Source: Acidobacteriaceae bacterium (GTDB lineage Bacteria; Acidobacteriota; Terriglobia; Terriglobales; Acidobacteriaceae). From it: a stretch of DNA of 64,000 nt. The notes below the pieces were generated by a model. That model searched no databases. It had not been told where the DNA came from and saw nothing but the letters and a program-made list of their open reading frames with translations. The stretch is taken from contig PLWX01000256.1 in assembly GCA_003151155.1 (NCBI GenBank), positions 22,347 through 86,346 on the forward strand, read 5' to 3'. This document shows, piece by piece, positions 18,362 to 29,088 of this stretch; position 1 is the first letter of the stretch, and every line of letters starts with the position of its first letter. The position numbers and the translations under genes were made by a program.

Positions 18362-19717
18362 CTATTCTTTCACCGCAATGCCAAGGGCTTTCATCTTACG
18401 GTACATGTGGCTTCGCTCCAGGCCTAACACTTCGGCAGTGCGGCTGACGTTGCCGTGATTCTCATCCAGCTTCTTCAGGATGTAATCGCGCTCGTACGCT
18501 GCCCTCGCCTGGTGCAGGCTGGTGAATTCGCCAAATCCCCCGCGCCGCGCACCTTCGCGATACACCAACGGTGGTAAATGTTTTCGGTCCAGCTTGGAGA
18601 CTGTCGGGTTCATGATCACGACCCGTTCGATCACGTTGCGCAGCTCGCGGACATTCCCTGGCCATGCATACCGCATCAGCGTTTCGATAGCGTCGTCAGT
18701 AATTTCCTTCGGTCGCCGGTTGTACTGGGAAGAGATATCCCGGAGGAAATGCCGCACCAGCATCGGAATATCTTCTTTGCGGTCGCGCAGCGGAGGAACA
18801 TAAAACGGAATTACGTTCAGCCGGTAAAAAAGGTCTTCGCGGAAATTGCCTTTATCGATCTCGTCTTCGAGGTCTTTATTTGTCGCGGCAATCACCCGCG
18901 TATCTACGCGCACGGGTTCTTCGCTGCCCACCGGCTCAAAACGTCCTTCGTCCAGCGTGCGCAGCACCTTTGATTGCGTCTTCAGGCTCATATCGCCGAC
19001 TTCATCGAGGAACAACGTGCCACCATCTGACTTAAAGAACTTCCCTTCTTTATCGGTCGTCGCCCCGGCAAACGATCCCTTACGATGCCCGAAAAGTTCG
19101 CTTTCGATCAGGTCTTCCGGGATTGCGGCGCAATTCACTTCCACGAACATCGCGTCTTTGCGTAAGCTCTGCGCATGGATCGCCCGTGCCACCAGTTCTT
19201 TGCCCGACCCGCTCTCTCCGTATATCAGCACGCGCCCATTGGTCGGCGCCATCAGCCCGATCTGCTGCCGTACAGCTTTCATCGGGATACTGTCGCCCAC
19301 GATGACACTCTTCGTTTGCAGCTGACGCTTGAGTTCGAGATTCTCACTGCGCATGCGCTTGGCATCGAGCGCGTTCTTGATCACGATCAGAGTTCGGTCG
19401 ATCGAGAGGGGCTTCTCGAGGAAGTCAAACGCCCCAAGCTTCGTCGCACGCACCGCGGTCTCGATCGTGCCATGCCCGGAGATCATAATGACCTCGGGAT
19501 GGTCTTCGATCTCCTGGATCTTGCTGAGAGCGTCAAGCCCATCCATGCCCGGCAGCCAAATATCGAGCATCACCACGTCGAATGGCTTGCGGCGAAGGCC
19601 TTCCAGACCTTGCTCCGCACTCTCGGCAACGGCAATGTTGTAGCCTTCGTCCTCGAGCACGCCTTTCAGCGTCTCCCGGATAGCGGCTTCATCATCAACG
19701 ATCAGAATGTTGTGCAT
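18362..19717 (-). CDS. sigma-54-dependent response regulator (NtrX/NtrC-like)
   Basis: Receiver domain, GESGSGKELVARAIH Walker A, GAFAGA-like (GSFAGAT), Fis-type HTH C-terminus. Confidence 0.93.
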   Translation of the reverse strand: MHNILIVDDEAAIRETLKGVLEDEGYNIAVAESAEQGLEGLRRKPFDVVMLDIWLPGMDGLDALSKIQEIEDHPEVIMISGHGTIETAVRATKLGAFDFLEKPLSIDRTLIVIKNALDAKRMRSENLELKRQLQTKSVIVGDSIPMKAVRQQIGLMAPTNGRVLIYGESGSGKELVARAIHAQSLRKDAMFVEVNCAAIPEDLIESELFGHRKGSFAGATTDKEGKFFKSDGGTLFLDEVGDMSLKTQSKVLRTLDEGRFEPVGSEEPVRVDTRVIAATNKDLEDEIDKGNFREDLFYRLNVIPFYVPPLRDRKEDIPMLVRHFLRDISSQYNRRPKEITDDAIETLMRYAWPGNVRELRNVIERVVIMNPTVSKLDRKHLPPLVYREGARRGGFGEFTSLHQARAAYERDYILKKLDENHGNVSRTAEVLGLERSHMYRKMKALGIAVKE

Positions 19718-22016
19718 GGTCGGCGGCGGTCGCGGCGATAGTTTCCTGCGATACAGGTAACTCTACGATAAAGCGCGTTCCAATGGGAGAGTTCTCTTCC
19801 ACACGTATCGTTCCGCGATGATCTTCGATGATGCGGCTCACGATCGCCAGACCCAGGCCGGTACCCCGTGCCTTGGTTGAGAAATATGGCAGGAAGAGTT
19901 TTTCCTTCACATCCGCGGTGACCCCGTGCCCGGTATCGGCGACGATCAGTTCGACCATGTCGCGGCTCGGTCCAAGACTGGTGGCAATCTGGATCTCACG
20001 TAGCATCGAGCCATTCATTGCCTCGGCGGCGTTATCGACGAGGTTCGCCACCGCGCGCTTCACCGCTTCGGGATCGGCCATCACCTTCGGCAGATCAGGA
20101 GCGAGGAACGTCTGCAGGCGAATGCCTTCCAATCGACCCTCGAACAGCACCAGAGCACTTTCCACCACTTGGTTCAAGTCCGCCGGTTGCGGCTGCGATG
20201 CAGGGAAACGTGCAAGGGCTGAGAACTGATCGACAAGGTTGCGTAACGTCTCCACCGAACCGGAAATGGTATCGGAACAATTTTGGATGACCTGCAACGA
20301 ATTCGCATCCGGCTGCGAACCCCGGTCCAGGTGCCGATGAATGCGCTCCGCCGCCAACGCAATCGGCGTCAGCGGGTTCTTAATCTCATGGGCTACGCGA
20401 CGTGCCACCTCACGCCACGCTGCTTGTTTCTGCCCCTTCAGCAAGTCCGAAAGATCTTCGATCACCAGCACGTAGCCAAGTCGCTGGGCGGAATTGCGCG
20501 GCCGTGGGTCGAGCGACGACGCCGTCACTGCGACATTCAGGTGCGCGCGTTGGGTTGCGATTTCCATCTGGCTGGTCGTAGTTCCCATGCGATCTGCCCG
20601 GCGCAGCATGTGCTCCAGGTCTTTGACTACTTCTTCCGGGAAGATATCCGCCAACGTTGCCGTGGAACTCAGAATGTATCCTTCTGAAAGTCGCGCCAGG
20701 CGCCGGAAGGCGGTGTTGATGCGGGTCACCTGCCGTGATGAGTCGAGCGAAAGCACGCCGGTAGGAATCGTTTCGAGAATTGTTTCCAGGTACCTGCGCC
20801 GTTCTTCGATCTCCACGTTCGCAACCGCCAGTTCGCGGGTGGAAGCATCGATCTTGTCGCGGCTGCTTTCCATCTCCTCAGCCATGCTGTTGAACGACTT
20901 CACCAGTTCGCCCAACTCATCCTGCGCGGCAACGTCCACGCGAAAGTCCAAGCGTCCGAGCGCCATCTCGCGCGTCGCTTCGGCCAGAGCAACCAGTGGC
21001 TTGGTCACGAGTTTGGAAAGGAACAGCGCGAGCCAAGTTGACGCAAATAGCACGAGTGCCGTCAGCAGCAGAAGGAAGCCCATATAGGTGCGGCGTACGG
21101 CTTTGCGTTGCTGATGGAGTTCCCAGTAGTGCCGCTGGCTATCCTCGATCTCCTTCAGTTGTTGGGAATAGTTCGTCGGCAGGGGAACGGCGACAAGGAT
21201 CTTGCCTTTTGCGCCGATGTTGGCGGTGCCCACCATGTAATCGCTATTGCCGATTTGCACCGGACGCGCCAGGCCCGCCGGTTGCGGCGCAAGGATTGCT
21301 GGAATCCGTTCGTGCAGCAAACGCCAGGGCTCCGGCGCGTGGAACTCGGCTTCCGCCGCATTGTCTTGCAAGGCTACTGCGAAACCCCCTTGCAGTGTCG
21401 TCTCGTGGCGTCGCATCTCGTCCACGACTTTGGCAAAGTTTCCGCTGTGATACGCCTTCTCAACCTCCGGGCCTTGCGCAATGCTCGTAGCCTCTGCCGC
21501 CGCATTGGCAGCCGCGTAGTTGGCCAGCAGTGACGCAACGCCTTCCGCGCGGGCTCGTACCTCTTCGATCGGGTTCGAGAACCAGCGGTCGATAGAGCGA
21601 TTCATCAATCCGTAGGCGAAGATGAACATAATGATGACCGGCCCAAGCGACAGGGCCAGCGCACCCAGCACCATCTTGGTCCGCAGGCGCGAGCCGAACA
21701 CCCGGCTCTGGCTATCCACGTAGAGCTTCACCAAGTTGCGCAGCAACACGAACACGAGTGCCACGAACAGAGTGAAGATGAGCGCCGACAGAGCTACGAG
21801 AATCAGCGTCTGTTGCGATGTGTCAGGACGCAGGAAGGTAAGGTTAAAAGCCGCCTGCGAAAAGATGACAGTAAACAGGATGAATATGATGACGGCGAGA
21901 ACGATAGCAACGATCGTCCGTTTGCGGCGCGTATGCGGATCCGCGCTTCCGGCCGCGTTGGTTCGATGCGGTGGTTCAGGACGAGTTGGAGCGGGCGCAA
22001 CCACAGAGGGCTTCAC
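19695..22016 (-). CDS. NtrY-like transmembrane sensor histidine kinase
   Basis: TM segments, HAMP, PAS, VARRVAHEIKNPLTPIALAAERI H-box, GTGLGLAIV. Confidence 0.93.
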   Translation of the reverse strand: MKPSVVAPAPTRPEPPHRTNAAGSADPHTRRKRTIVAIVLAVIIFILFTVIFSQAAFNLTFLRPDTSQQTLILVALSALIFTLFVALVFVLLRNLVKLYVDSQSRVFGSRLRTKMVLGALALSLGPVIIMFIFAYGLMNRSIDRWFSNPIEEVRARAEGVASLLANYAAANAAAEATSIAQGPEVEKAYHSGNFAKVVDEMRRHETTLQGGFAVALQDNAAEAEFHAPEPWRLLHERIPAILAPQPAGLARPVQIGNSDYMVGTANIGAKGKILVAVPLPTNYSQQLKEIEDSQRHYWELHQQRKAVRRTYMGFLLLLTALVLFASTWLALFLSKLVTKPLVALAEATREMALGRLDFRVDVAAQDELGELVKSFNSMAEEMESSRDKIDASTRELAVANVEIEERRRYLETILETIPTGVLSLDSSRQVTRINTAFRRLARLSEGYILSSTATLADIFPEEVVKDLEHMLRRADRMGTTTSQMEIATQRAHLNVAVTASSLDPRPRNSAQRLGYVLVIEDLSDLLKGQKQAAWREVARRVAHEIKNPLTPIALAAERIHRHLDRGSQPDANSLQVIQNCSDTISGSVETLRNLVDQFSALARFPASQPQPADLNQVVESALVLFEGRLEGIRLQTFLAPDLPKVMADPEAVKRAVANLVDNAAEAMNGSMLREIQIATSLGPSRDMVELIVADTGHGVTADVKEKLFLPYFSTKARGTGLGLAIVSRIIEDHRGTIRVEENSPIGTRFIVELPVSQETIAATAADHAQHSDR

Positions 22017-22093
22017 AGATTATAGAACGCGGCGGCAGCCGAAAAGATTCGGATTAAGTCGTCAATTCAGGGGGTTCTATTGGCAAGCAGGAG

Positions 22094-22894
22094 TCAGCCG
22101 AACGGCTCGCGATTCAGCGGACCGGCACCTTTCGCCGCTTTCGGCAAGTCGAACTTCAGCGGACACTCCTCGCACAGCGCTCTCCCCCGGTGGCAGTAGT
22201 GTTTTCCCACCTGAACCAGCAACGCATGCATTTCGTTCAAAGTCTGTGCCCGACCGCTTCGCGCCATCTCGCTCATAACTGAAGGTTCGTGCACCCGAGG
22301 TAACTTGACCGTCATAGCCGAGTTGCTCGATTGTGTACCTAGATCAGGGGTGTCGAGTAAGGCACTTTCGACCAGCAGTCGGATCTCGTCATAGGTTGCG
22401 CTGGGAGCGATCAGTTCGTGTCGCTCAAAGACGCGCCGGGTGTACGCGTCCACTACAAAGATTTCGTGTTGCGCTGCGTAAAGCAGGAGGGTATCGGCGG
22501 TTTCGCGGCCGACTCCTTTCAGTTCCAGCAGTTCTTCGCGAAGCCGGCCGGTCGGTTGCCGGAACATAAGTTCCAGCGATCCCTGATAGCGCTGATCGAG
22601 CCACTCGACGACGAGTTTTAGTCGGGCCGCCTTCTGGCGGAAGTAGCCGGAAGAACGGATCAATTGTTCGAGCTCGGGAAGCGGAGTGCGGCGGCTTCCT
22701 TCAAGGGAGAGTGTTCCGGCAGCACGCAGGTTGTGCAAGGCTTTAGCGGCGTTGGTCCAGGCGGTGTTCTGAACCAGAATTGCGCCGATAACTACTTCGA
22801 ACGGAGTTTCGGCAGGCCACCAGCATTGCACTCCCCAGGCTAGGGAAAGAGTGCGATAAATGGTGGCAATCCGGAACTCAGGTGTTTTTTTCAC
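22094..22894 (-). CDS. HhH-GPD DNA glycosylase/endonuclease III-like protein with C-terminal Fe-S motif
   Basis: LLELKGVGRETADTLLLYAAQHEIFVVDAYTRRV; CxxxxxxCxxC-type end (CHRGRALCEECPLKF); GTG start inferred. Confidence 0.88.
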   Translation of the reverse strand: MKKTPEFRIATIYRTLSLAWGVQCWWPAETPFEVVIGAILVQNTAWTNAAKALHNLRAAGTLSLEGSRRTPLPELEQLIRSSGYFRQKAARLKLVVEWLDQRYQGSLELMFRQPTGRLREELLELKGVGRETADTLLLYAAQHEIFVVDAYTRRVFERHELIAPSATYDEIRLLVESALLDTPDLGTQSSNSAMTVKLPRVHEPSVMSEMARSGRAQTLNEMHALLVQVGKHYCHRGRALCEECPLKFDLPKAAKGAGPLNREPFG

Positions 22895-23113
22895 AGGTCT
22901 CAGCAGGTCGGCTAGTAGGCAGATGCGATGTTTGCATTTACGGTGACCAGAATCCAGACGAAGGTAACTAATCCAGCAACTATTCTGGATTGACAATTAA
23001 TGTCACACCACATACGATTCGCCTCACTGGAACAGGTTTAAGTTTTCGCCGAAAGTTGTTGAAAAAACGAGTCGGCACGAGCCTTCGGGCAGAAAATTCA
23101 AGGGAGTTCGGGA

Positions 23114-24829
23114 ATGTCTCAGAGGTTGGGCGATCTTCTGGTCCGTGAGAAGGTCATCACCGCCGATCAGTTGGAACAGGCACTTAGGGAGCAAGGCACG
23201 AGTGGAACTCGACTCGGCGCTGCCCTGGTGAAGCTCGGCTTCCTATCTGATGACGATGTCACCAACTTCCTTTCCCGCCAGTATGGCGTTCCCGCCATCA
23301 ATCTCAATTACTTCGAAATCGATCCTTCGGTCGTAAAGCTCATCCCGTACGACACCGCGAAACGTTACCAGATCCTGCCGCTGAGCCGCGTTGGCGCCTC
23401 GCTGACTATCGCCATGGTGGATCCGACGAACGTTTTCGCCATGGACGATATCAAGTTCATGACCGGCTTTAATATCGAGCCGGTCGTAGCCAGCGAAACC
23501 GCGATTCTTGAGGGGATCGAGAAGGCCTACAACACCGCTCCCGAAGAAGATCTCGATTCCGTCATTGCCTCGATGGGCGACGGCGAAGGCACCGACATTG
23601 AACTTCAGGCCGACGCTGATGAAGCCGACCTGGCGGATCTCGAACGGGCGGCCGAAGAAGCACCGATCGTGAAGCTAGTGAACATGATCCTGACCGAAGC
23701 GGTCAAGAAGGGCGCCAGTGACATCCACATGGAGCCCTACGAGAAGGAATATCGCGTAAGGTTCCGCGTCGACGGCATTCTCCAGACGATTATGAACCCG
23801 CCGATGAAGCTTCGCGATGCGATCATCTCGCGCATCAAGATCATGGCCAAGCTCGACATCAGCGAAAAGCGCCTGCCGCAAGATGGCCGCATCATGCTCA
23901 AGATGAACCTGATGGGCAAACGCAAGGTGCTCGACTATCGCGTCAGCACCCTGCCTACTCTATGGGGCGAAAAAGTGGTCATGCGACTTCTCGATAAAGA
24001 GAGCCTCCGCCTCGACATGACGAAGCTTGGCATGGAGCAGGAGTCGCTGGACAAATTCACTCGCGCTATCTTCAAACCGTACGGCATGGTGCTGGTTACC
24101 GGCCCTACCGGTTCCGGTAAAACCAACACGCTCTATTCCTCGATTTCGCAGTTGAACAAACCCGATACGAACATCATGACCGCCGAAGATCCCGTCGAGT
24201 TCCAGCTCGCTGGCGTCAACCAGGTGCAGATGAAGGAACAGATCGGCTTGAACTTCGCCGCCGCGCTGCGATCTTTTCTCCGCCAGGACCCCAATATCAT
24301 CCTCGTCGGCGAAATCCGTGACTTCGAAACTGCTGAAATTGCCATCAAGGCCGCGCTTACCGGTCACCTCGTGCTTTCGACCCTGCACACCAACGGCGCG
24401 CCGGAGACCATCAGCCGCTTGATGAACATGGGCATTGAGCCTTTCCTGGTAGCAACGTCCGTGCACCTCATCGCCGCACAGCGCCTCATTCGCCGTATCT
24501 GCTCCAACTGCGCCGAGGAGATCGAGATTCCCCCGCAGGCCCTCATCGAGGCCGGCTACAGCGTAGCGGAATCCAAGACCGTAAAAATCAGCAAGGGCCG
24601 GGGTTGCACGAATTGCAACAACACCGGTTACAAGGGCCGCACCGGTCTCTATGAAGTCATGGAGATCGACGACGAGATCCGCGAATTGATCCTGGTCGGC
24701 GCATCGGCTTTGGAATTAAAGAAAAAAGCTATTGAAAAAGGAATGATCACGCTGCGTCGTAGCGGCCTGATCAAGGTGTCCCAGGGCATTACCACGTTGG
24801 AAGAAGTGGCACGAGAAACCGTGCACTAA
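23114..24829 (+). CDS. pilB: type IV pilus assembly ATPase PilB (GspE family)
   Basis: N-terminal MshEN domain, VTGPTGSGKTNTLYSSI, CSNCAEE...CTNCNNTGYKGR zinc motif. Confidence 0.95.
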   Translation: MSQRLGDLLVREKVITADQLEQALREQGTSGTRLGAALVKLGFLSDDDVTNFLSRQYGVPAINLNYFEIDPSVVKLIPYDTAKRYQILPLSRVGASLTIAMVDPTNVFAMDDIKFMTGFNIEPVVASETAILEGIEKAYNTAPEEDLDSVIASMGDGEGTDIELQADADEADLADLERAAEEAPIVKLVNMILTEAVKKGASDIHMEPYEKEYRVRFRVDGILQTIMNPPMKLRDAIISRIKIMAKLDISEKRLPQDGRIMLKMNLMGKRKVLDYRVSTLPTLWGEKVVMRLLDKESLRLDMTKLGMEQESLDKFTRAIFKPYGMVLVTGPTGSGKTNTLYSSISQLNKPDTNIMTAEDPVEFQLAGVNQVQMKEQIGLNFAAALRSFLRQDPNIILVGEIRDFETAEIAIKAALTGHLVLSTLHTNGAPETISRLMNMGIEPFLVATSVHLIAAQRLIRRICSNCAEEIEIPPQALIEAGYSVAESKTVKISKGRGCTNCNNTGYKGRTGLYEVMEIDDEIRELILVGASALELKKKAIEKGMITLRRSGLIKVSQGITTLEEVARETVH

Positions 24830-24883
24830 AGAGTTCAGAAAAAAGATTGTGGATATTTACATCTGCAACTGTGAGGCGAGAGC

Positions 24884-26008
24884 ATGGCGGTTACGTTAAG
24901 CGATCTGTTGAAGAAGATGTTGGAGATGCAGGGCAGCGATCTGCACATCACCACGAACTCGCCGCCGCAGGTGCGGGTTCACGGCCACCTGGTCCCCCTG
25001 GACCTGGCGCCCCTAACTCCGGCCGAGACCAAGCAGCTCGCCTATAGCGTAATGACCGACGCGCAGAAGCATCGCTTCGAAGAAGATCTCGAGCTCGACT
25101 TCTCGTTCGGATTGAAAGGCCTGGCCCGCTTCCGCGCCAACTGCTTCAACCAGCGTGGCGCTTGCGGTTCCGTCTACCGCGTTATTCCTTTCGAAATCAA
25201 GAATTTTGACCAGCTCGCTCTGCCCAACGTCGTTTCCAGGCTCTGTGAAAAACCGCGCGGTCTGATCCTGGTTACCGGCCCTACGGGTTCCGGCAAGTCG
25301 ACGACCCTCGCGGCGATGATCGATAAGATCAATATCGACCGTCACGAGCACATCATTACGATTGAAGATCCGATCGAGTTCGTGCACCAGCACAAGAACT
25401 GCCTGATCAACCAGCGCGAAGTCCACTCCGACACCAAGGGGTTCTCGCAGGCTCTGCGCGCTGCTCTTCGTGAAGATCCCGACGTGGTCCTCATCGGCGA
25501 AATGCGCGACCTGGAGACCGTGGAGTCGGCGCTGCGTATCGCAGAAACCGGCCACTTGACCCTGGCCACGCTGCACACCAATTCGGCGGCGTCCACCATC
25601 AACCGTGTCATTGACGTATTCCCTTCCCACCAGCAGTCGCAGATTCGTGCGCAGCTTTCGCTGGTGCTGGAAGGCATCATGTGCCAAGCGTTGTTGCCGA
25701 AAGTCGGCGGCGCCGGACGTGCCATGGCGATGGAAATCCTCGTGCCCAACGCCGCGGTGCGCAACCTGATCCGCGAAGACAAGGTCCACCAGATTTATTC
25801 GGCGATGCAAACCGGCCAGGACAAGTTCGGCATGCAGACCTTCAACCAGTCGCTCGCGACTTTGGTTTTACAAAAACAAATTACCCCCGAACTCGCCCTG
25901 CAACGTTCATCGATGCCGGAAGAGTTACAGGACATGATCAATCGCGGACAGTCACTGACCGGACGCGGAGGCAACACCGCCGCCGCCGCAGTGACAACGC
26001 GCAGATAA
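24884..26008 (+). CDS. pilT: twitching motility ATPase PilT
   Basis: GSDLHITTNSPPQVRVHG, VTGPTGSGKSTTLAAMID, AIRG-type region. Confidence 0.95.
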   Translation: MAVTLSDLLKKMLEMQGSDLHITTNSPPQVRVHGHLVPLDLAPLTPAETKQLAYSVMTDAQKHRFEEDLELDFSFGLKGLARFRANCFNQRGACGSVYRVIPFEIKNFDQLALPNVVSRLCEKPRGLILVTGPTGSGKSTTLAAMIDKINIDRHEHIITIEDPIEFVHQHKNCLINQREVHSDTKGFSQALRAALREDPDVVLIGEMRDLETVESALRIAETGHLTLATLHTNSAASTINRVIDVFPSHQQSQIRAQLSLVLEGIMCQALLPKVGGAGRAMAMEILVPNAAVRNLIREDKVHQIYSAMQTGQDKFGMQTFNQSLATLVLQKQITPELALQRSSMPEELQDMINRGQSLTGRGGNTAAAAVTTRR

Positions 26009-26061
26009 GTTTCAGGGAAGGCCTCCGGTCCATAGGTTGACCGGATGACGAGGAGAAGCCG

Positions 26062-27273
26062 ATGCCAACATTTACTTTCACCGGCAAGAACGCCCAAGGA
26101 GAAAAAGTCCAGGGCGAGCGCAATGCCGAAAATAAGCAGACTCTCGCCAGCACGCTCCGGCGCGAACGCATTCAACCCGTTGCCATCAAGGAAAAAGGCA
26201 AGGAGTTCGCGCTGCCGACGCTGGGCGGTGGCGGCAAAGTCAAAACCAAGGACATCGCCATCTTCTTCCGGCAGTTCTCGGTCATGATCGATGCCGGTCT
26301 CCCGCTGGTGCAATGCCTTGAAATCCTGGCCGCAAACCAGGAATCGCAGGGCTTCCAGAAAGCACTCAACGGCGTGCGCAGCACGGTGGAGGGCGGTTCT
26401 ACACTCGGCAATGCGATGCGCGGCTATCCCAAGATCTTCGACGAACTGATGACTAACATGGTGGATGCCGGCGAAACCGGCGGTATTCTCGACACCATTC
26501 TTCAGCGCCTGGCGACCTACGTGGAAAAGGCCGTGAAGTTGAAGGCCGCGGTTCGATCGGCGTTGATCTACCCCGTGTCGGTCATCAGCATCGCCTTTGT
26601 CATCGTCGGCTTGCTGTTGTGGAAGGTCGTACCGATCTTCGCGAACCTGTTTATCGGTCTCGGCGCGGAGCTGCCGCTTCCCACGCGTATCGTTATCGGC
26701 ATCAGCAACTTCATCGGTAGCTTCTGGTTCATGTTCCCGATCGCGGTCTTCGGAATCTTCTTTGGCGTAAAAGCCATGCGTTCCGATCCTCGCGGACGGT
26801 ACATGACGGACAACTTCCTGCTGCACCTGCCGGTACTCGGCATGTTGCTGCGCAAGATCGCCGTTGCCCGCTTTACCCGCACCCTGGGCACGCTGATTAC
26901 TTCCGGCGTTCCGATTCTCGAAGGCTTAAACATCACCGCACGCACCTCCGGTAACCGGGTGGTGGAAGAAGCTCTCTACAAGGTTCGCAAATCGATCGAA
27001 GAAGGCCGAACCATCGTCGATCCTCTGCGCGAGTCCGGCGTCTTCCCCAACATGGTGACCCAGATGATCGGCGTTGGTGAAGCGACGGGCGCGATGGACG
27101 CCATGCTGCAAAAGATCGCCGACTTCTACGAAGACGACGTCGATGCAGCCACCAAAGATTTGCTCACCTTGCTGGAACCCATCATGATCGTGCTCCTCGG
27201 CGTCATGATCGGCGGCGTGGTCATTTCGCTCTACCTGCCCCTGTTCTCGATGGTTGCGAAACTGGCAGGTTAG
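26062..27273 (+). CDS. pilC: type II secretion F / type IV pilus inner membrane protein PilC
   Basis: FFRQFSVMIDAGLPLVQCLEIL and duplicated T2SSF domain. Confidence 0.95.
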   Translation: MPTFTFTGKNAQGEKVQGERNAENKQTLASTLRRERIQPVAIKEKGKEFALPTLGGGGKVKTKDIAIFFRQFSVMIDAGLPLVQCLEILAANQESQGFQKALNGVRSTVEGGSTLGNAMRGYPKIFDELMTNMVDAGETGGILDTILQRLATYVEKAVKLKAAVRSALIYPVSVISIAFVIVGLLLWKVVPIFANLFIGLGAELPLPTRIVIGISNFIGSFWFMFPIAVFGIFFGVKAMRSDPRGRYMTDNFLLHLPVLGMLLRKIAVARFTRTLGTLITSGVPILEGLNITARTSGNRVVEEALYKVRKSIEEGRTIVDPLRESGVFPNMVTQMIGVGEATGAMDAMLQKIADFYEDDVDAATKDLLTLLEPIMIVLLGVMIGGVVISLYLPLFSMVAKLAG

Positions 27274-27280
27274 ACTACTG

Positions 27281-27306
27281 GGACCGGCGCCTCGCATCGC
27301 CGGTCC
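27281..27306 (+). terminator. hairpin after pilC
   Basis: GGACCGGCG-cctcgcat-CGCCGGTCC followed by TTTC. Confidence 0.55.
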
Positions 27307-27396
27307 TTTCAAGTTCTTCCGGGGGCGCCGCTACGGCGTCCCCAAATTGCGACCAGCAACCTGTAGTAGGGTTCCGGCGCGAGCATCGGAAGTGGA

Positions 27397-29085
27397 ATGA
27401 GGGCTGAAATTCACGAGCGTACCTGGCTGCAGTGGCTGGTCAAGGTTCGCATCATCATTATCACCTTCCTGCTTGGCATTGAGTTGGCAATTACCGCTCT
27501 CACGCCGACCGCTGCTTCCAGAAAGCTCTTTGTCAGTGTCATCGTTCTCTGGTATGCCGTCGCCGCATTCCTGATCCTGCTCAACGCTCTCTGGCGCGAC
27601 ACCGGCCTCCAATCCAGGCTGCAGGTCCTCACCGACCTCTTCTTCGTCACCGCGGTCATTTACGCCACCGGCGGCGTCGATACCTCGTTCAATTTCCTTT
27701 ATCCCCTGGTCATCATCATGGCCAGCGTTCTGCTTACGCCCGCGTGGACGTACGCCACTGCCCTGCTCTCCGCGGCGGCCTTTACGCTGGTGCTGCAGCT
27801 CACCTACTGGGGAACCATTCCCACGTACGGGCAGCCGCACACCGACTCGCGCAGCCTGCACATTGTTATCGTGATCAACTGGTTCGCGTTTATCGCGGTG
27901 GCTTACCTTGCCGGACGCCTTAGCTCCCGGGTTCGCCAGATTGGCGTTGAACTGCGTGACAAGAGCGGCGAACTGGAAAACCTGCAGGCGCTGCATACCA
28001 ACATCATCCAGTCCATTAGCGCGGGTCTCATCACCACTGGTACGAACGGCATGGTTCATGTCGTCAACCGCGCGGCCACGCGATTTCTTGAGCGCACCGA
28101 GAATGAACTGATTGGCAGTTCGATCAGTTCCCTGTTCCTGGACCCGCTGCCGATCGTCGCGTCTGCGCCGGTGCATGCGGAGGTACGCATGAAAACACAG
28201 GTCGGGCGTCAGAAGACCTTCAGCGTCATCGGCTCCGCCCTGGTTGTTCCAGAAGGTGGCTCCGTCGGCTACATCTATGCCTTCGACGACCTCACCGAGA
28301 TTCGGCGACTCGAGCGCGAAGTCCGCACCCGCGATCGACTTTCCGCGGTAGGACGCATGGCGGCCGGTATTGCCCATGAGATTCGCAACCCCCTCACATC
28401 GATCGCAGGCTCAGTCAAGATGCTTTCCACGATGTCAGCGCTCACCGATGAGCAGCAGACGCTGGCCAGCATCGTCACCCGTGAATCCGAGCGGCTCAAT
28501 AACATCATCACCGATTTCCTCTTCTACGCGCGCGATAAGAAGTTCGAGATGCGCGAAGTCGACCTGATCCCGCTACTGAATGACACGCTTGTACTGCTGC
28601 AGCATCGCCCAGAAATGAACGTCAACATCGAGAGGCGCTTCGAAACTGAAAGTGCGGTCTGCATGGCGGACGGCGACAAACTCAAGCAGGTCTTCTGGAA
28701 CCTGAGCGACAATGCTTGCCGCGCGATGCGCGAAACCGGCGGCACCCTCACCGTGACCGTGCGCGCCGATCGTGATGTGTGGCGCGTCAATTTCGCAGAT
28801 AGCGGGCCCGGCATGAATGGCCCGCAAATTGAAAAAATCTTTGAGCCTTTCCAGACTGACTTTGCCGGGGGCACCGGCCTCGGCCTGGCGATCGTTTACC
28901 AGATCGTACAAGGCCACGAAGGTAAAATCAGCGTACGCTCCGCGCCGAATCGTGGTACGGAATTTATGTTGCAATTCAAACAGCCTGCGCATGTGGTGCC
29001 GGCTGTAAAGGAGGAGCACCCTTCGATCCCGTCAACCCGGGATGCCAAGGTTTCTGCTGCCTCAAGTTACCCAGGGAAGGACTAG
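27397..29085 (+). CDS. PilS-like sensor histidine kinase
   Basis: Six TM N-terminus, PAS, MAAGIAHEIRNPLTSIAGSV; adjacent pilR-like regulator and pil genes. Confidence 0.9.
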   Translation: MRAEIHERTWLQWLVKVRIIIITFLLGIELAITALTPTAASRKLFVSVIVLWYAVAAFLILLNALWRDTGLQSRLQVLTDLFFVTAVIYATGGVDTSFNFLYPLVIIMASVLLTPAWTYATALLSAAAFTLVLQLTYWGTIPTYGQPHTDSRSLHIVIVINWFAFIAVAYLAGRLSSRVRQIGVELRDKSGELENLQALHTNIIQSISAGLITTGTNGMVHVVNRAATRFLERTENELIGSSISSLFLDPLPIVASAPVHAEVRMKTQVGRQKTFSVIGSALVVPEGGSVGYIYAFDDLTEIRRLEREVRTRDRLSAVGRMAAGIAHEIRNPLTSIAGSVKMLSTMSALTDEQQTLASIVTRESERLNNIITDFLFYARDKKFEMREVDLIPLLNDTLVLLQHRPEMNVNIERRFETESAVCMADGDKLKQVFWNLSDNACRAMRETGGTLTVTVRADRDVWRVNFADSGPGMNGPQIEKIFEPFQTDFAGGTGLGLAIVYQIVQGHEGKISVRSAPNRGTEFMLQFKQPAHVVPAVKEEHPSIPSTRDAKVSAASSYPGKD

Positions 29086-29088
29086 GCC

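Noticed and set aside
25013-25810. 265-aa minus-strand ORF
   Set aside because: Antisense shadow of pilT; composition typical of GC-rich mirror frames.
27331-28377. 348-aa minus-strand ORF
   Set aside because: Antisense to the PilS-like kinase, Gly/Arg/Asp-rich shadow sequence.
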